DNA of 64,000 nucleotides from Aspidapion aeneum (taxonomy: Eukaryota; Arthropoda; Insecta; Coleoptera; Brentidae): contig OY755038.1 of the NCBI GenBank assembly GCA_963576565.1, positions 64,198,908 to 64,262,907 of the forward strand. The letters are read 5' to 3'. Below, piece after piece: positions 32,750-42,934 of the stretch (its first letter is position 1; every line of letters starts with the position of its first letter). The notes beneath the pieces are model-generated. The model saw only the letters and a list, made by a program, of their open reading frames with translations. It did no database searches and was not told the DNA's origin. Position numbers and translations under genes: made by a program.

Positions 32750-33011
32750 CAGTGTGACCACGGATTGAGTGAAATACGTATAAATAAAAAAATTGATTCT
32801 GATTTTCTGGGAATCGCCCCTTCTTGGTCTTAAACTAAAATGTTAAGAAAATGAGGCAAATTACTTAATATACAGGGTGGTTTTGTATGTTGATTTGATA
32901 AAAATTGTTAAAAGTAAAGTACCTTTGTTTTAAGAGGTATCAGAAAAGGTTATTAAGAAAAGATTTTTTTGTCATTTATACCTTACCTGCACTCAATCAG
33001 TGGACACACTG
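32750..33011. mobile_element. Tc1/mariner-type MITE, 262 bp
   Basis: The ends CAGTGTGACCACGGATTGAG and, inverted, 'ctcaatcagtggacacactg' form an imperfect ~22-bp terminal repeat. TA lies directly outside both ends (32748-32749 and 33012-33013). No transposase. The CAGTGTG terminus and TA target fit the Tc1/mariner superfamily. Confidence 0.8.
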
Positions 33012-33977
33012 TATGTATGTAATAAGGGTTCTCTAAGTACTTATACTATTTTTATTATCATATTTTTTTTTTCACAAGACATACACTATAACGACACCGG
33101 TACCAAAAAAAGGAAAAGAACAAAAGTTTTCATGTCAGATTCTAAACTATTAAGAAAAAATTGCAAAAATCGAGACATTTGGCATTTCAGGACTCGGGTC
33201 AGTTTGGAGAGGTCCGAATGCGGTCAAATCCCGAAAAAGGGGGATTCCTAAAACTATATGGGGCTTAGAACACCTCAAAATAAAAGAGAAAAATGCAATA
33301 TATTTTTTTTTAATAAAAATAATTAAGCACTGAGGTACTTTTCAGAAAAATCGCGCCGTCGACAAAAAAAATTCAAGAAAATTTTTTTTCAAATGATTAA
33401 AAGGGAACCGACCGAAGAATTTACCATTATTAATATGTACATGGTTCAAAATGTATTGGTAAAAAATTTAAGTAATCAAAACCAGCAAATCTTTGCCGCG
33501 GTATGTCATTGATTATAAATTACAACTCATCTTTGTCCTCCCTGACAAGCTCCATATTTTCTATAAAACATTTCAATGGATATTCCAAGGGGTGACCTAA
33601 CCATACAGAAGGTGTACTTGGCAGGTACTAGAAGAGGTTTACCAAATTTTAATATCGGTTTTCCCCTCGGGGGTATTCAGTATCTCTATTTTTTAGTACA
33701 ATAAAAACAAATTTCTTCTTTTATATTAAGTTAAAAAGCTTGCAACTCGGATTGCAATTATTATAAATAGACATAAATATCGTAAAAAAACAATCTTTGC
33801 TAACGTCCAAAATTTAATATAAAGGTGAAACTTTAACTGCACCAGCAAGTTCTTACCTTAAACTTATATGAAGTAAGAAAGTGACAATATATATTTATCT
33901 GACTGCCACTATGCGCTTTTGGTCGGCGCTCTACTATTTGCAATTGAGGGGAACTATTCTGAATAACGGCCGATAAA
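33012..33977. other. No gene recognised
   Basis: An AT-rich stretch with short frames lacking any motif. Words such as 'tttggagaggtccgaatgcgg' have no partner in the window. Confidence 0.4.
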
Positions 33978-34348
33978 TCATAACAAAAACATTTCATGTA
34001 AAAAAAAGCCAAGTACGCGAAAGTGGTATTCCGTAAAAAGAACTGAGATAAAAGTAAAGTCAAGTTATCCAATACAAATTTCAAAATAAAAGGTTCTTAC
34101 TATTTTGGAAATATTTTTTTACACTTTGCTATTTCAGCTAAACTTCTTTATGTTCAATTTAGGACTATGCCTAGGAGTCATTTGAAGCCGTAATAGCCAA
34201 GTGTAGAAAAACATTTCGAAACTTGTAAGAACCTTTCATTTTGAAATTTGTATTGAAGAACTTGGCTTTACTTCTATCTCAATTCTTTTTACGGAATACC
34301 ACTTTCGGGTACTTGGCTTTTTTTTACATAAAATGTTTTTGTTATGAT
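33978..34348. mobile_element. Fold-back element A, second complete copy
   Basis: Arms 'aacaaaaacatttcatgtaa' at the left and 'acataaaatgtttttgtt' at the right. Central blocks 'ttctttatgttcaatttag' and 'agtcatttg' are shared with 12336-12708. The left arm contains 'gccaagtacgcgaaag', whose complement 'ggcttt' block ends the right arm. Confidence 0.75.
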
Positions 34349-34379
34349 TTCACTCGTTTTTTAAAAGATTTAGATAATA

Positions 34380-34880
34380 TTTAGGTTTTAAAGTAGTAAA
34401 ATATGCGGAATATTGTTCAAAACTTTTGCAATGCCTTATTACAAACTTTGAGGTTTTTTTATTTTTTCTATGGTTTTATCATAGCGTTCCTGGAAGTTGG
34501 GCAATGTTATTTTTACATAACTTTACGTTTATAGGGGAGGAAATTAAATTAAAATTTTGGTGTATTTAAATTTTTTCCTATAGTTTTATCATAGTTCCTA
34601 TCAGTCTTCCAAGCTCAGCTCTTTGGCGTTTCTGGAAGTAGACAATGTTACTTTTACATAACTTTACATTTATAGGGGAGGGAAGTATGTTAAAATTTTT
34701 GGGGTATTTAAATTTTTTCCTATAGTTCATTCATTTCATTCATATTTCCTATCAGTTTGCCAAAGCTCAGCTCTCTAGTGCTTCTGGAACTGGGCAATGT
34801 TACTTTTACATAACTTTACATGTACAGTGGAGGGGAGTAAATTAGAACTTTGAGGTTTTTTTACTTTTTCCAAAGGTTTT
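34380..34880 (+). repeat. Tandem ~140-bp units adjoining fold-back element A
   Basis: Three to four units with 'tttacataactttac', 'tataggggaggg', 'tcctatagtt', 'cctatcagt' and 'tctggaa', collinear with 12716-13060. It starts 'ttttaaagtagtaaaatatg' in both places. Confidence 0.7.
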
Positions 34881-34934
34881 GTCACAATTTCTCAGCCAAA
34901 TTTTAGCATTGTAGCATGTTTGGATGTACAGTAC

Positions 34935-35605
34935 TTGTTTTTTTTTTAAATTTTCTTAAATTTTACTGTCACAACATATCTGGTTTTAAAACTCATTTTT
35001 AAAGCTGAAGAAATTTCCTTTTCAACGATGTATATCACTCTCCCTGCAAGGCAGCGGTAGATCTAGCACCAAAAATGGTCAAATTTGGTATACACTTGAA
35101 TCTTCATTTAAGACAATCTTTTTGGAACAGTATTAATACACGCACTACGTTCAATGAGAGAAGCAACACAATAGGTATGGATATACAGTATACTCCCCCC
35201 AAAAATATAAAGAAGGGGATCCACCCACCTACTCTTGGCGGGGGGGGGTGGCCCCACCTTAAATATTTTTTCACATTTTTTCCAATAAACCGAAAAATGT
35301 CCAAAAAACATTTAGGGTAGGAAAAGCTCCCCCCACCAAGAGTGGGCGAATGGTTCCCCGACCTTATATTCTCTCATTGAACGCAGGGTCTGTATTAAAA
35401 TTGTTCTAACATGGTTGTCTTAAATGAAGATTCAAGTGTATACCAAATTTGACCATTTTTGGTGCGTCTATGCCAGATCTACCGCTGCCTTGAGGGGGGA
35501 GCGATATACATCGTTGGAAAGGAAATTTCTTCAGCTTTAAAAGTAATTTTTAAAACCAGACATTAAACAGTAAAATTTAAGAAAATTAAAAAAAAAACAA
35601 TTTAA
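34935..35605. mobile_element. Fold-back element E, ~0.67 kb
   Basis: Arms of ~220 bp: 34935-35165 against 35380-35605. Pairing landmarks are 'gcagcggtagatct'/'agatctaccgctgc', 'aaatggtcaaatttggtata'/'tataccaaatttgaccattt' and 'gatgtatat'/'atatacatc'. Pairing continues with interruptions into the C/G-rich centre ('cctactcttggcggggggg' against 'cccccaccaagagtggg'). It is non-coding; three overlapping short frames here are artefacts. Confidence 0.8.
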
Positions 35606-36241
35606 ATGCCTATAAAAGGTGCGTTACTGATGTAAGGGGGGCGTGTTTTACATCGTTAGAGAGGACTTTTCATCTGCCTCAATAATTGTTACATAGTTAT
35701 TTTTTCCAAGTTAAAAGTTTGCAAATAATTTAGAAAATACAGTATTTTAGAGAGTAGAAAGCACTTTTGAGGGGGGTGAGAGGGGTGATGCCCCCACTCC
35801 CACTTAAAAGAAGGTTAACTAGAAAAAGTCAGTTTTAAGTTTTTACTAACCAAAAATAATATTTTACGCACTCTCATTTTTATCTATTCAGTTACAAAAA
35901 TGAATGTTCAAAATTTTTGTTTGATTTAAGGATTTCTACAAACACAATTATTTTTATTTCAAGGCGGCTATTAAAAAAGATCCGTCAAGCTTAATAACTA
36001 TTTAACTGTATACAATGGGCTTATACCTAAAAATATTTTTTTGAAAAAAAAATTGTGCTAAGGATAAAAAATACCACAAAAAATAGGTAATTTTTTTTTT
36101 AATTTTCTCCTTTTTTCGTACGCTAATGGAATGTGCACCACTGCCGTTAAAGGATACTAGGGTACATCGTTAAAAAGGAAATTGTATTCGCTTGAAATGT
36201 GATTTCTAGAATATTTTTGAAAAAGTTGACTGTTTTCGTGT
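35606..36241. other. Sequence preceding the BEL/Pao insertion; no gene
   Basis: AT-rich, with 'gggggg' tracts near 35635 and 35772 that may belong to an older MITE. The last five bases, CGTGT (36237-36241), are the left copy of the BEL/Pao target duplication. Confidence 0.45.
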
Positions 36242-36724
36242 TGTTCGTGCAATTTTAATTTTAAATTCAAATTTTGCGCCAAATTCCCGTATTCGGAAAA
36301 CCCACACAATTTCAATTTGATTGGCACAAGCAAAACGCCAGCGCCATCTACGAAAAATGAATCTGCGCAAAAAGGCGTAACCAAAAAAACATTCGTCTGT
36401 CGTATTTTATCGAGATCACCACGCAGCATGGTGATAAATTCTATTAACCAAAAAATCCAATAAAATTCTTAGAAAATCAAACTAAACCATTACACAAACA
36501 AGTGATTCTAGTGTGGATCGACTGCAACGACTGGGCCAACGAGAGGAGCTCCTCTGGACGACGGAAACAACTGAAAAGGTGAGTGCCAATCCTCTATATT
36601 GTCTTTGTGTGGCTCGGAAAAATTAATATTTTTACATCGTCCTTTTAAGGATTTTTGCACCCAGATTTTATAAAACGACCAGCGCGCTTACAGTCCCGCG
36701 GCTCTACCCCTCAAAACAGCAACA
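36242..36724 (+). repeat. 5' LTR of the BEL/Pao element
   Basis: 483 bp, TG...CA ends. It carries AATAAA at 36459-36464 as a likely poly(A) signal. No convincing TATA box was found. The two LTR-internal short frames on both strands are not genes. Confidence 0.97.
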
Positions 36725-36729
36725 TTTTC

Positions 36730-36747
36730 TGGTCCCACGACCCAGAT
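36730..36747 (+). promoter_or_regulatory. Candidate primer-binding site
   Basis: TGGTCCCACGACCCAGAT starts five bases after the 5' LTR with the TGG expected to pair with a tRNA CCA end. I could not match it to a specific tRNA from memory. Confidence 0.45.
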
Positions 36748-37298
36748 AGTTTTTTAAAATTTGTTTGCTAGAAATATTAGATTTTTTCGCCTCGCCATGT
36801 TGGTTCGTTTGTTGCCGTGTCCGGTTTAGAAAGGAGGTTCCGTCCCCCCTTGCGTGGCTTAACGGTGGCTCCACCCACATTTCATTGCAGCCGAAATTGG
36901 CACTTGGTACGTCGTTTGTTTTGATTCAAAAATCGAAATTTGTTTAAATAATAGTTATTTGTTTAAATAATATGTTATAGTTATTCAAAACAACAAAAGT
37001 GCTTGTGAGTTGAATGCTTTATTCTTATTTAACAGGTAAACAAACACATCTAGTAGAATTAGTATTTACCTGTAAATAATAAGAGAAACGGTAGTAGGTA
37101 CAAGTTGTTTTCTGTGCATTTATTTTGGGAGAAAGATCGCGACCTAGGATAACAGCTGTTGATAAGTTTTTGCATTTATTCGAGAAATCGATAATAAAAT
37201 ATATGCTTGTTAGACTCTTTTGGACTGATTAAAGTCAATAGGGGTCAAGTGTTAGTTTTATTCCTTTTAAATATTTTTTATTTTTTTAATTTAACAAT
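36748..37298 (+). other. Leader of the BEL/Pao element
   Basis: Untranslated leader of about 570 bp between 5' LTR and gag. It holds several short ATG frames. 'tttcattgcag' at ~36880 could serve as a splice acceptor, which is speculative. Confidence 0.5.
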
Positions 37299-38558
37299 AT
37301 GTCGTTAAAAAAGCTTGAGAATCAACGCAAAGTTTCAATATCTCGTATTACGGAAACGTATAACTTGGGAACAAAAGCTAAATCAGATAGTTCTTCCTTG
37401 CCAATTTTTAAGGCGTTTTACGAATCGTTAGATGATCACTATGAACAATTTAAAAACATTCATAATGACATCATAGGTCTCTTGAAAGACGACGACGATG
37501 ATGAATTCGAAGTACAAGACAAAATTAGGAAAGATACGGATCTATTCTACCACCAAGCTAAAGTTCTTTTTTCGAGTTTATGTTCCGATTCAGTTCATTC
37601 AAATTTCACCCCCGCAACTTCACACTATTCACGTAGCGATGATCTGGGCCCTTTAAAGGTACCTTGCTTTAATGGAAACGTAAAAAAGTGGCCAACCTTT
37701 TACGATGTTTATTTTTGTTTGGTTCACGAAAACTCTAATTATTCCGATATAAGGAAATTTCAACATTTGCTAACCTTCCTTGAGGGCGAACCACTTAATA
37801 TTTTAAGTTCTATAAAATTAACGGCAAGTAATTACGCAATCGCCTGGAAGGTATTAACAGATCGCTATCAAAATAAAAGACTTTTAGCCAGTACCTACTG
37901 GAACTCAATCTACTATGTAAATTCTTTAAAGGGAAACCAGTCAGCAAAGGATCTTAGAGTCTTGGTAGATACCTTTTCCGAGAATATTGCGGCGCTCGAA
38001 AATCTTGAATTTCCAGTAACGTCGTGGTGTTTTTGTTTATTTTCAATTTTATTATCAAAAATCGATCAAACCACAAGAACCGCTTTCGAATTAAAGTATA
38101 GTACTACCGAGATTCCAACATATCAAAATCTAATTCAGTTTCTTATTAACCAATGCCGTGCTCTTGAAACAGTACAGCTATCTCCCCAAAATACGCAAAT
38201 GCAACCTTCGACTTCAAAACAGCAAAAACCAAATTATTCGAATTCTAGTAACCAAAAATATAATTCTTATTCAAATAATCAGTACAAATCAAGCCCTCCA
38301 TCAAATTTTTTAGCGCATACGCACTCACAAGTATCAAATAAACAATCCAATACTCAATTTCGACAAAACCAACAACCCTATAAGTGCAAATTATGCAATA
38401 ATTCTTGTCATCCACTCTCGCAGTGTGGTGTTTTTATTTCCAAATCTCCTTCAGATCGTTTTACTTATGTAAAACAAAAATCGTTATGTATCAACTGTTT
38501 ACGTTCAAATCATCAAGTAATTGACTGCAGTAGTACCTACAACTGCAGGGTATGTTGA
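37299..38558 (+). CDS. gag: Gag of BEL/Pao element (DUF1759-like, zinc knuckles)
   Basis: Structural protein that packages element RNA, 419 codons from the ATG at 37299 to TGA at 38556. Residues about 120-280 match the DUF1759 gag region of BEL/Pao elements: a 'L.VP.F.G....W..F.D' block, then 'RKFQHLLTFLEGEP' and 'AW..L..RY.NKR' blocks. Residues ~295-375 are Asn/Gln/Ser-rich and probably disordered. At the C-terminus is an atypical zinc knuckle CKLCNNSCHPLSQC and then a canonical CX2CX4HX4C knuckle (CINCLRSNHQVIDC). The TGA falls where related polyproteins usually read on without a break, immediately after a third CxxC. The downstream pol frame is the same frame, so this is a single nonsense codon between gag and pol. 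Confidence 0.93.
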   Translation: MSLKKLENQRKVSISRITETYNLGTKAKSDSSSLPIFKAFYESLDDHYEQFKNIHNDIIGLLKDDDDDEFEVQDKIRKDTDLFYHQAKVLFSSLCSDSVHSNFTPATSHYSRSDDLGPLKVPCFNGNVKKWPTFYDVYFCLVHENSNYSDIRKFQHLLTFLEGEPLNILSSIKLTASNYAIAWKVLTDRYQNKRLLASTYWNSIYYVNSLKGNQSAKDLRVLVDTFSENIAALENLEFPVTSWCFCLFSILLSKIDQTTRTAFELKYSTTEIPTYQNLIQFLINQCRALETVQLSPQNTQMQPSTSKQQKPNYSNSSNQKYNSYSNNQYKSSPPSNFLAHTHSQVSNKQSNTQFRQNQQPYKCKLCNNSCHPLSQCGVFISKSPSDRFTYVKQKSLCINCLRSNHQVIDCSSTYNCRVC

Positions 38559-41500
38559 CATAGGCACCATAGTCTTATTCATCTATCGCAATTGACAGAT
38601 TCAATCCGTCAGAATTCAAGTCAATCCTTTGTTAATTCAAACCAAAATTCAAATCAAAATTCGAACTTAAATCAAAGTTTTAATTCAAATCAAGTGGCCG
38701 TGCCTAGCACAGGCACAAACTTATCGTATCAGAATTCAAATTCAATTCTTAGCCAACAGAACCCTAGTTTTGTTCAACCCAGTTCAAATTCAATTCAAAT
38801 CAATTCGAATCCAAATACATCTACAAATCAATACTCTTCGTTATCCACCTTGACGCCCCGGACGACAGTGCTTCTAGCGACTATAAAATTAGAGGTACTG
38901 GATAGTCGGGGTAACTACCAACCTGTCCGAGCACTTCTGGACAGCGGTAGCCAAGCTAACCTGATAAGCAAGGCTTGTCTTAACAGGTTAGGCTTGCCAA
39001 GAAACAAAATTTCGATCCCTGTTCTGGGACTAAATCAATCTTCGTCGGCCACTAACGGCATTTCTACTTGCACTATTCGAGCCCTAGGCCAACAAGAGCC
39101 TACCTTTTCTATTCAAGTCTTCGTTTTACCGAAACTCTGTTCGAATATGCCCTCAATACAGGTAGATTCATCCAATTGGAGTCATATTTCAAATCTAAAG
39201 CTTGCAGATAATCAATTTTACAACCCTGGTCCAATTGACTTACTCTTAGGTGCACAACTTTACACAGAAATCGTCCAATCAGGACGAATTCCAGGATCTC
39301 ACGGCCTACCCTCCGCTTTTGAGACAGTTTTTGGGTGGGTCTTGATGGGCCAAACTCAAAACATAAATATTTCACCTCAAGTCAATTCTTACTTTACTTC
39401 CTGTGAGCAGTCTCTCGACTTTAATATTCGCAGATTTTGGGAACTAGAATCATTTAAGTCAAAAACGTTTCTCTCACCCGAAGAAAAAAGATGTGAAGAG
39501 ATTTTCCAAAAAACTACCACTAGAGATATTTCGGGCCGATTTACTGTAAATTTGCCTTTTCGTCACATTGACCCTCCTGACCTAGGAGACACATATTCAG
39601 TGGCCTATCGTCAATTTTTGTCTCTAGAATCTCGCTTAATAAAAAATTCAAATTTCTATAGTATGTACTCGGATTTTATGAGAGAATATCTCAAAAACGG
39701 GCACATGTTTTTAATTCCAAAATCCGAACCTAGACCTCAGTTATGTTCTTATTTACCACATCACGGAGTCCTTCGTCTTGACAAATCAACGACTAAACTC
39801 CGGGTGGTTTTTAACCCCTCGATTAAGGGTTCGAAAGGCCTAAGCATGAACGAAACTCTTTTAATAGGACCAAAATTACAAGCCGATATTTCCGAAATTC
39901 TATTAAAATTCAGATTTTATTCTATCGTATTTTTGACTGATATAAAACAGCACTTTTTACAAATTCAAATTAATCCAATTCATCGGGACTACCAAAGGCT
40001 ACTTTGGCGGTTTGATCCCAATGAACCCCTGCAGGAATACAGGCTTAATACAGTGACGTTTGGTGTTTGTTCAAGTCCCTATTTAGCTATTAGAACTCTT
40101 AGAGAACTAGCCATCCTGGAGGCTAAGAATTATCCTGAAGCATCCCAGGTCCTTTTGAATAACATTTTCATGGACGATATTTGCTGTGGAGCTAACTCTC
40201 TAGAAGGTGCTTTATCACTTCAAAAGGATCTCATAGCGTTGCTTAAATTGGGAAAATTTGAATTAAGAAAATGGGCATCAAATAATCCGAAACTTCTTTC
40301 ACATTTGTCGCCCGCTGATTGTCAGATCCCTGTTACCTTTGAAGACGATTCTTCAACATCGATTAAGGTGTTGGGCCTTCAGTGGCACCCTTCTACAGAT
40401 ACTTTTACCTATTCTTGTACCCCTTGTGAAAAACCTTGCACCAAAAGGAATATTTTATCAGCTATCGCTAAAATTTGGGATCCTATAGGTTTCTTATCGC
40501 CTGTTTCATTTTTAGCCAAAGTGATTATGCAAAAACTTTGGTTATGCAAAACTGATTGGGATGAAATACCCCCCGATCCAATCAAAACTCTTTGGAATCA
40601 ATTCAATAATCAATTAACCACTCTTTCGAATCTTTGTATACCTAGACATATTTTTTCTAATAATATTCAACGATGTCAATTGCTAGGTTTCTGCGATGCA
40701 TCCGAGCTAGGATACGCTTCTTGCGTATACGTTCGCGTCGAATTACCAAATAAAATTATCAAAACTGCTCTAATCATGGGCAAGTCAAGGGTTGCTCCCT
40801 TACACACTATTTCAATCCCACGTTTGGAACTACTTGGAGCTACTCTATTAGCTGATTTACTCGAACTAGTTATTCGCACCTATTCATCATTACTCGTAAT
40901 CGATGAAATTCTTGCGTTCTCGGACTCACAGGTCACGCTTCATTGGGTCACATCTTCACCTCACAAGTGGAAGACCTTTGTGGCAAACCGCGTAAGTCGT
41001 ATTCAAGAAACAATCCCAGAAGTCCCATGGTATCACATTACTTCACTCGAGAACCCTGCCGACTGCGCTAGCAGAGGGTTGTCGCCCAATAACTTAATAA
41101 ATCACCCTCTTTGGTTTCACGGCCCTCCATGGATTACCTTGCCCACTACGGAGTGGCAAATTCAAAGGTTTATAAATGGGAGTTCTTTGGGAGTTCCAGA
41201 CGAGGTGCTCAAAGAAGAAAAACCGGAAAATTCAGTGGTGCTGACGGCAGAAATTCAAAATCAAAACTTTTTTGATAGATTAATCGATAAAATATCCAAT
41301 TTAAATACCATTCAAAAAATCATTTGTCATTTTCTAAGACTTATTCACAATCGAAAAACCTCAGTTGACCCTTTATCCGGCGTTTTTTCCGCTTTTGAAC
41401 TACACAAGGCTCTACTTGTTTTAGTTAAAAGGGTCCAAGAAGAGTGTTTTTCGGATATCATTCAAAAAATTCAAAATACTCAGCTATTACCTAAGCCGTT

Positions 41501-41735
41501 TCGCAAACTCGCGCCCTTTTTGGACGAATTGGGTTTCCTCAGAGTGTGCGGACGCTTACGGCATTCTCAACTCTCCTTTGAGGCAAAACATCCCTTATTA
41601 TTGCCGAAATCTCATAGATTAACCCAATTGATCATTATTCAAACTCATAACGAAAATTTACATCCCGGAATAAACACAGTCCAATACTTAATTCGTCAAA
41701 AGTTTTGGATTATGTCATCACGTCGAGCTATTTAG
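38559..41735 (+). CDS. pol: Pol of BEL/Pao: protease, reverse transcriptase, RNase H, start of integrase
   Basis: This continues the gag frame after the TGA and has no clear initiator of its own (the first frame-opening codon is TTG at 38592). Counting from that codon: a Gln/Asn/Ser-rich linker (1-80), an aspartic protease of DUF1758 type with LLDSGSQ (catalytic Asp ~117), the reverse transcriptase with first catalytic Asp in FLTDIKQ (~450) and FMDD box (~526-529), and the RNase H domain with CDASE (Asp ~702), PRLELLGA and FSDSQ. The N-terminal integrase histidines follow. The frame closes with TAG at 41733, between the His pair and the Cys pair of the integrase zinc-binding domain. Most BEL/Pao elements have Y/F-x-DD here, so FMDD is within range. 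All polymerase catalytic residues are intact. Confidence 0.93.
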   Translation, partial: HRHHSLIHLSQLTDSIRQNSSQSFVNSNQNSNQNSNLNQSFNSNQVAVPSTGTNLSYQNSNSILSQQNPSFVQPSSNSIQINSNPNTSTNQYSSLSTLTPRTTVLLATIKLEVLDSRGNYQPVRALLDSGSQANLISKACLNRLGLPRNKISIPVLGLNQSSSATNGISTCTIRALGQQEPTFSIQVFVLPKLCSNMPSIQVDSSNWSHISNLKLADNQFYNPGPIDLLLGAQLYTEIVQSGRIPGSHGLPSAFETVFGWVLMGQTQNINISPQVNSYFTSCEQSLDFNIRRFWELESFKSKTFLSPEEKRCEEIFQKTTTRDISGRFTVNLPFRHIDPPDLGDTYSVAYRQFLSLESRLIKNSNFYSMYSDFMREYLKNGHMFLIPKSEPRPQLCSYLPHHGVLRLDKSTTKLRVVFNPSIKGSKGLSMNETLLIGPKLQADISEILLKFRFYSIVFLTDIKQHFLQIQINPIHRDYQRLLWRFDPNEPLQEYRLNTVTFGVCSSPYLAIRTLRELAILEAKNYPEASQVLLNNIFMDDICCGANSLEGALSLQKDLIALLKLGKFELRKWASNNPKLLSHLSPADCQIPVTFEDDSSTSIKVLGLQWHPSTDTFTYSCTPCEKPCTKRNILSAIAKIWDPIGFLSPVSFLAKVIMQKLWLCKTDWDEIPPDPIKTLWNQFNNQLTTLSNLCIPRHIFSNNIQRCQLLGFCDASELGYASCVYVRVELPNKIIKTALIMGKSRVAPLHTISIPRLELLGATLLADLLELVIRTYSSLLVIDEILAFSDSQVTLHWVTSSPHKWKTFVANRVSRIQETIPEVPWYHITSLENPADCASRGLSPNNLINHPLWFHGPPWITLPTTEWQIQRFINGSSLGVPDEVLKEEKPENSVVLTAEIQNQNFFDRLIDKISNLNTIQKIICHFLRLIHNRKTSVDPLSGVFSAFELHKALLVLVKRVQEECFSDIIQKIQNTQLLPKPFRKLAPFLDELGFLRVCGRLRHSQLSFEAKHPLLLPKSHRLTQLIIIQTHNENLHPGINTVQYLIRQKFWIMSSRRAI

Positions 41736-42725
41736 AGGGTTTTATTGCAATGTATTCCCTGCTTTCGCTTAAAACCAAAACCGTATACTCCGTACATGTC
41801 GGATTTACCTTCTTTTAGAACGTCACAATTAAAATGTTTTTCACACGTTTGCTTAGACTATGCAGGCCCAATCAAAACCTTTGTAGGTCAGAGACGTCGT
41901 GGAGCACAAGTTGGTAAATCATATATCGCAGTCTTTGTCGATACTTCTGTCAAGGCAATCCATATCGAGCTTGTTTCGGATTTAACCACAGAGGCGTGCA
42001 TCGCTGCTTTACGACGCTTTGTCGCTAGACGTGGCACTTGTGTCCAAATCACAAGTGATAGAGGCTCAAACTTTGTTGGGGCTATTAAGGAGCTCCATAA
42101 TCTTTCGAAATTAGCTTCTGAGAGCTTAAAAATCAAATGGTGTCTTAATAGTCCGGGAGCCCCCCACCTAAATGGTCTAGCAGAAGCAGGAGTCAAATCT
42201 ATAAAAACACATTTGTATCGGGTCATCGGTGACCAGATACTAACCTTCGAAGAGCTCTATACTCTCCTCGCCCAAATAGAGGCATTACTCAATTCTCGAC
42301 CCCTTTGTGAGCAAAGCTCTGACCCAAACGATCTTACGTCTTTGACTCCGGGTCATTTCCTCACAATGGAATCCCTTAATTCGTGTCCTGATCCTGACCT
42401 TTCTACCCTTAAAGTTAATACCCTTAAGCGTTGGCAACTTATCCAACGAATTCATGCCGATTTCTGGAAGCGTTGGAAACTCGAGTACTTAAATACTTTA
42501 CAACAGCGTTCTAAGTGGTCGGACCCTTCGGTTGAAATCAAGCTAGATACGCTTGTATTAATTAAGGATGAAACTAGGCCGCCATTACACTGGTTGCTGG
42601 GTAGAATAGTATCTGTACATCCTGGTCGGGATAATCACATTCGAGTTGCTACTGTTAAAACACAACACGGACTTTTCACTCGTCCCGTGGTCAAGTTGTG
42701 CCCACTACCTTTAGATGCGCACTAA
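41736..42725 (+). CDS. Integrase core and C-terminus of BEL/Pao (after in-frame TAG)
   Basis: The same frame as pol, resuming after TAG 41733-41735; the first ATG-like start is internal (41745 region). It contains the CIPC pair of the zinc-binding domain, then the DDE integrase core: Asp in HVCLDYAGP, Asp in ITSDRGSNF, and Glu in PHLNGLAEAGVK with about 41 residues between the second Asp and the Glu. A DUF5641-like C-terminal domain follows (LVLIKDE...W.LGRI...HPG). It ends at TAA 42723. Without read-through the integrase of this copy would lack its paired zinc ligands, so the copy is probably unable to integrate on its own. Confidence 0.93.
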   Translation, partial: RVLLQCIPCFRLKPKPYTPYMSDLPSFRTSQLKCFSHVCLDYAGPIKTFVGQRRRGAQVGKSYIAVFVDTSVKAIHIELVSDLTTEACIAALRRFVARRGTCVQITSDRGSNFVGAIKELHNLSKLASESLKIKWCLNSPGAPHLNGLAEAGVKSIKTHLYRVIGDQILTFEELYTLLAQIEALLNSRPLCEQSSDPNDLTSLTPGHFLTMESLNSCPDPDLSTLKVNTLKRWQLIQRIHADFWKRWKLEYLNTLQQRSKWSDPSVEIKLDTLVLIKDETRPPLHWLLGRIVSVHPGRDNHIRVATVKTQHGLFTRPVVKLCPLPLDAH

Positions 42726-42922
42726 ACTCCCAAGCAACTTCTTTTGTTTCGTGTGTCGTTATCTAGAATATATATATTTTTTTTTTCATTTTTTTTTTCT
42801 TTTGATCTATAAACCTAAAACGGATTTTAAGAACCTACCCTTTAAGGTTTTGAATTAACTTATATTTTTTTTATATAGCCATTTGTTTATTCAATTAATC
42901 TCAATGTAAAACTTCGTTTTAA

Positions 42923-42934
42923 GTGGGCGGAAAA
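42923..42934 (+). promoter_or_regulatory. Candidate polypurine tract
   Basis: GTGGGCGGAAAA lies directly before the 3' LTR. It is purine-rich but interrupted by T and C, so it is accepted only for its position. Confidence 0.5.

Noticed and set aside
35075..35320. Three overlapping frames, one with a Gly/Trp/Pro-rich stretch
   Set aside because: They follow G and C runs in the centre of a fold-back element.
36157..36429. 90-codon minus-strand frame and its twin at 42919-43122
   Set aside because: Both are the same frame in the two LTR copies of the BEL/Pao element and have no domain.
39109..39375. Minus-strand frames inside gag-pol (also 40676-40879 and 41888-42226)
   Set aside because: Shadows of the BEL/Pao coding frame.
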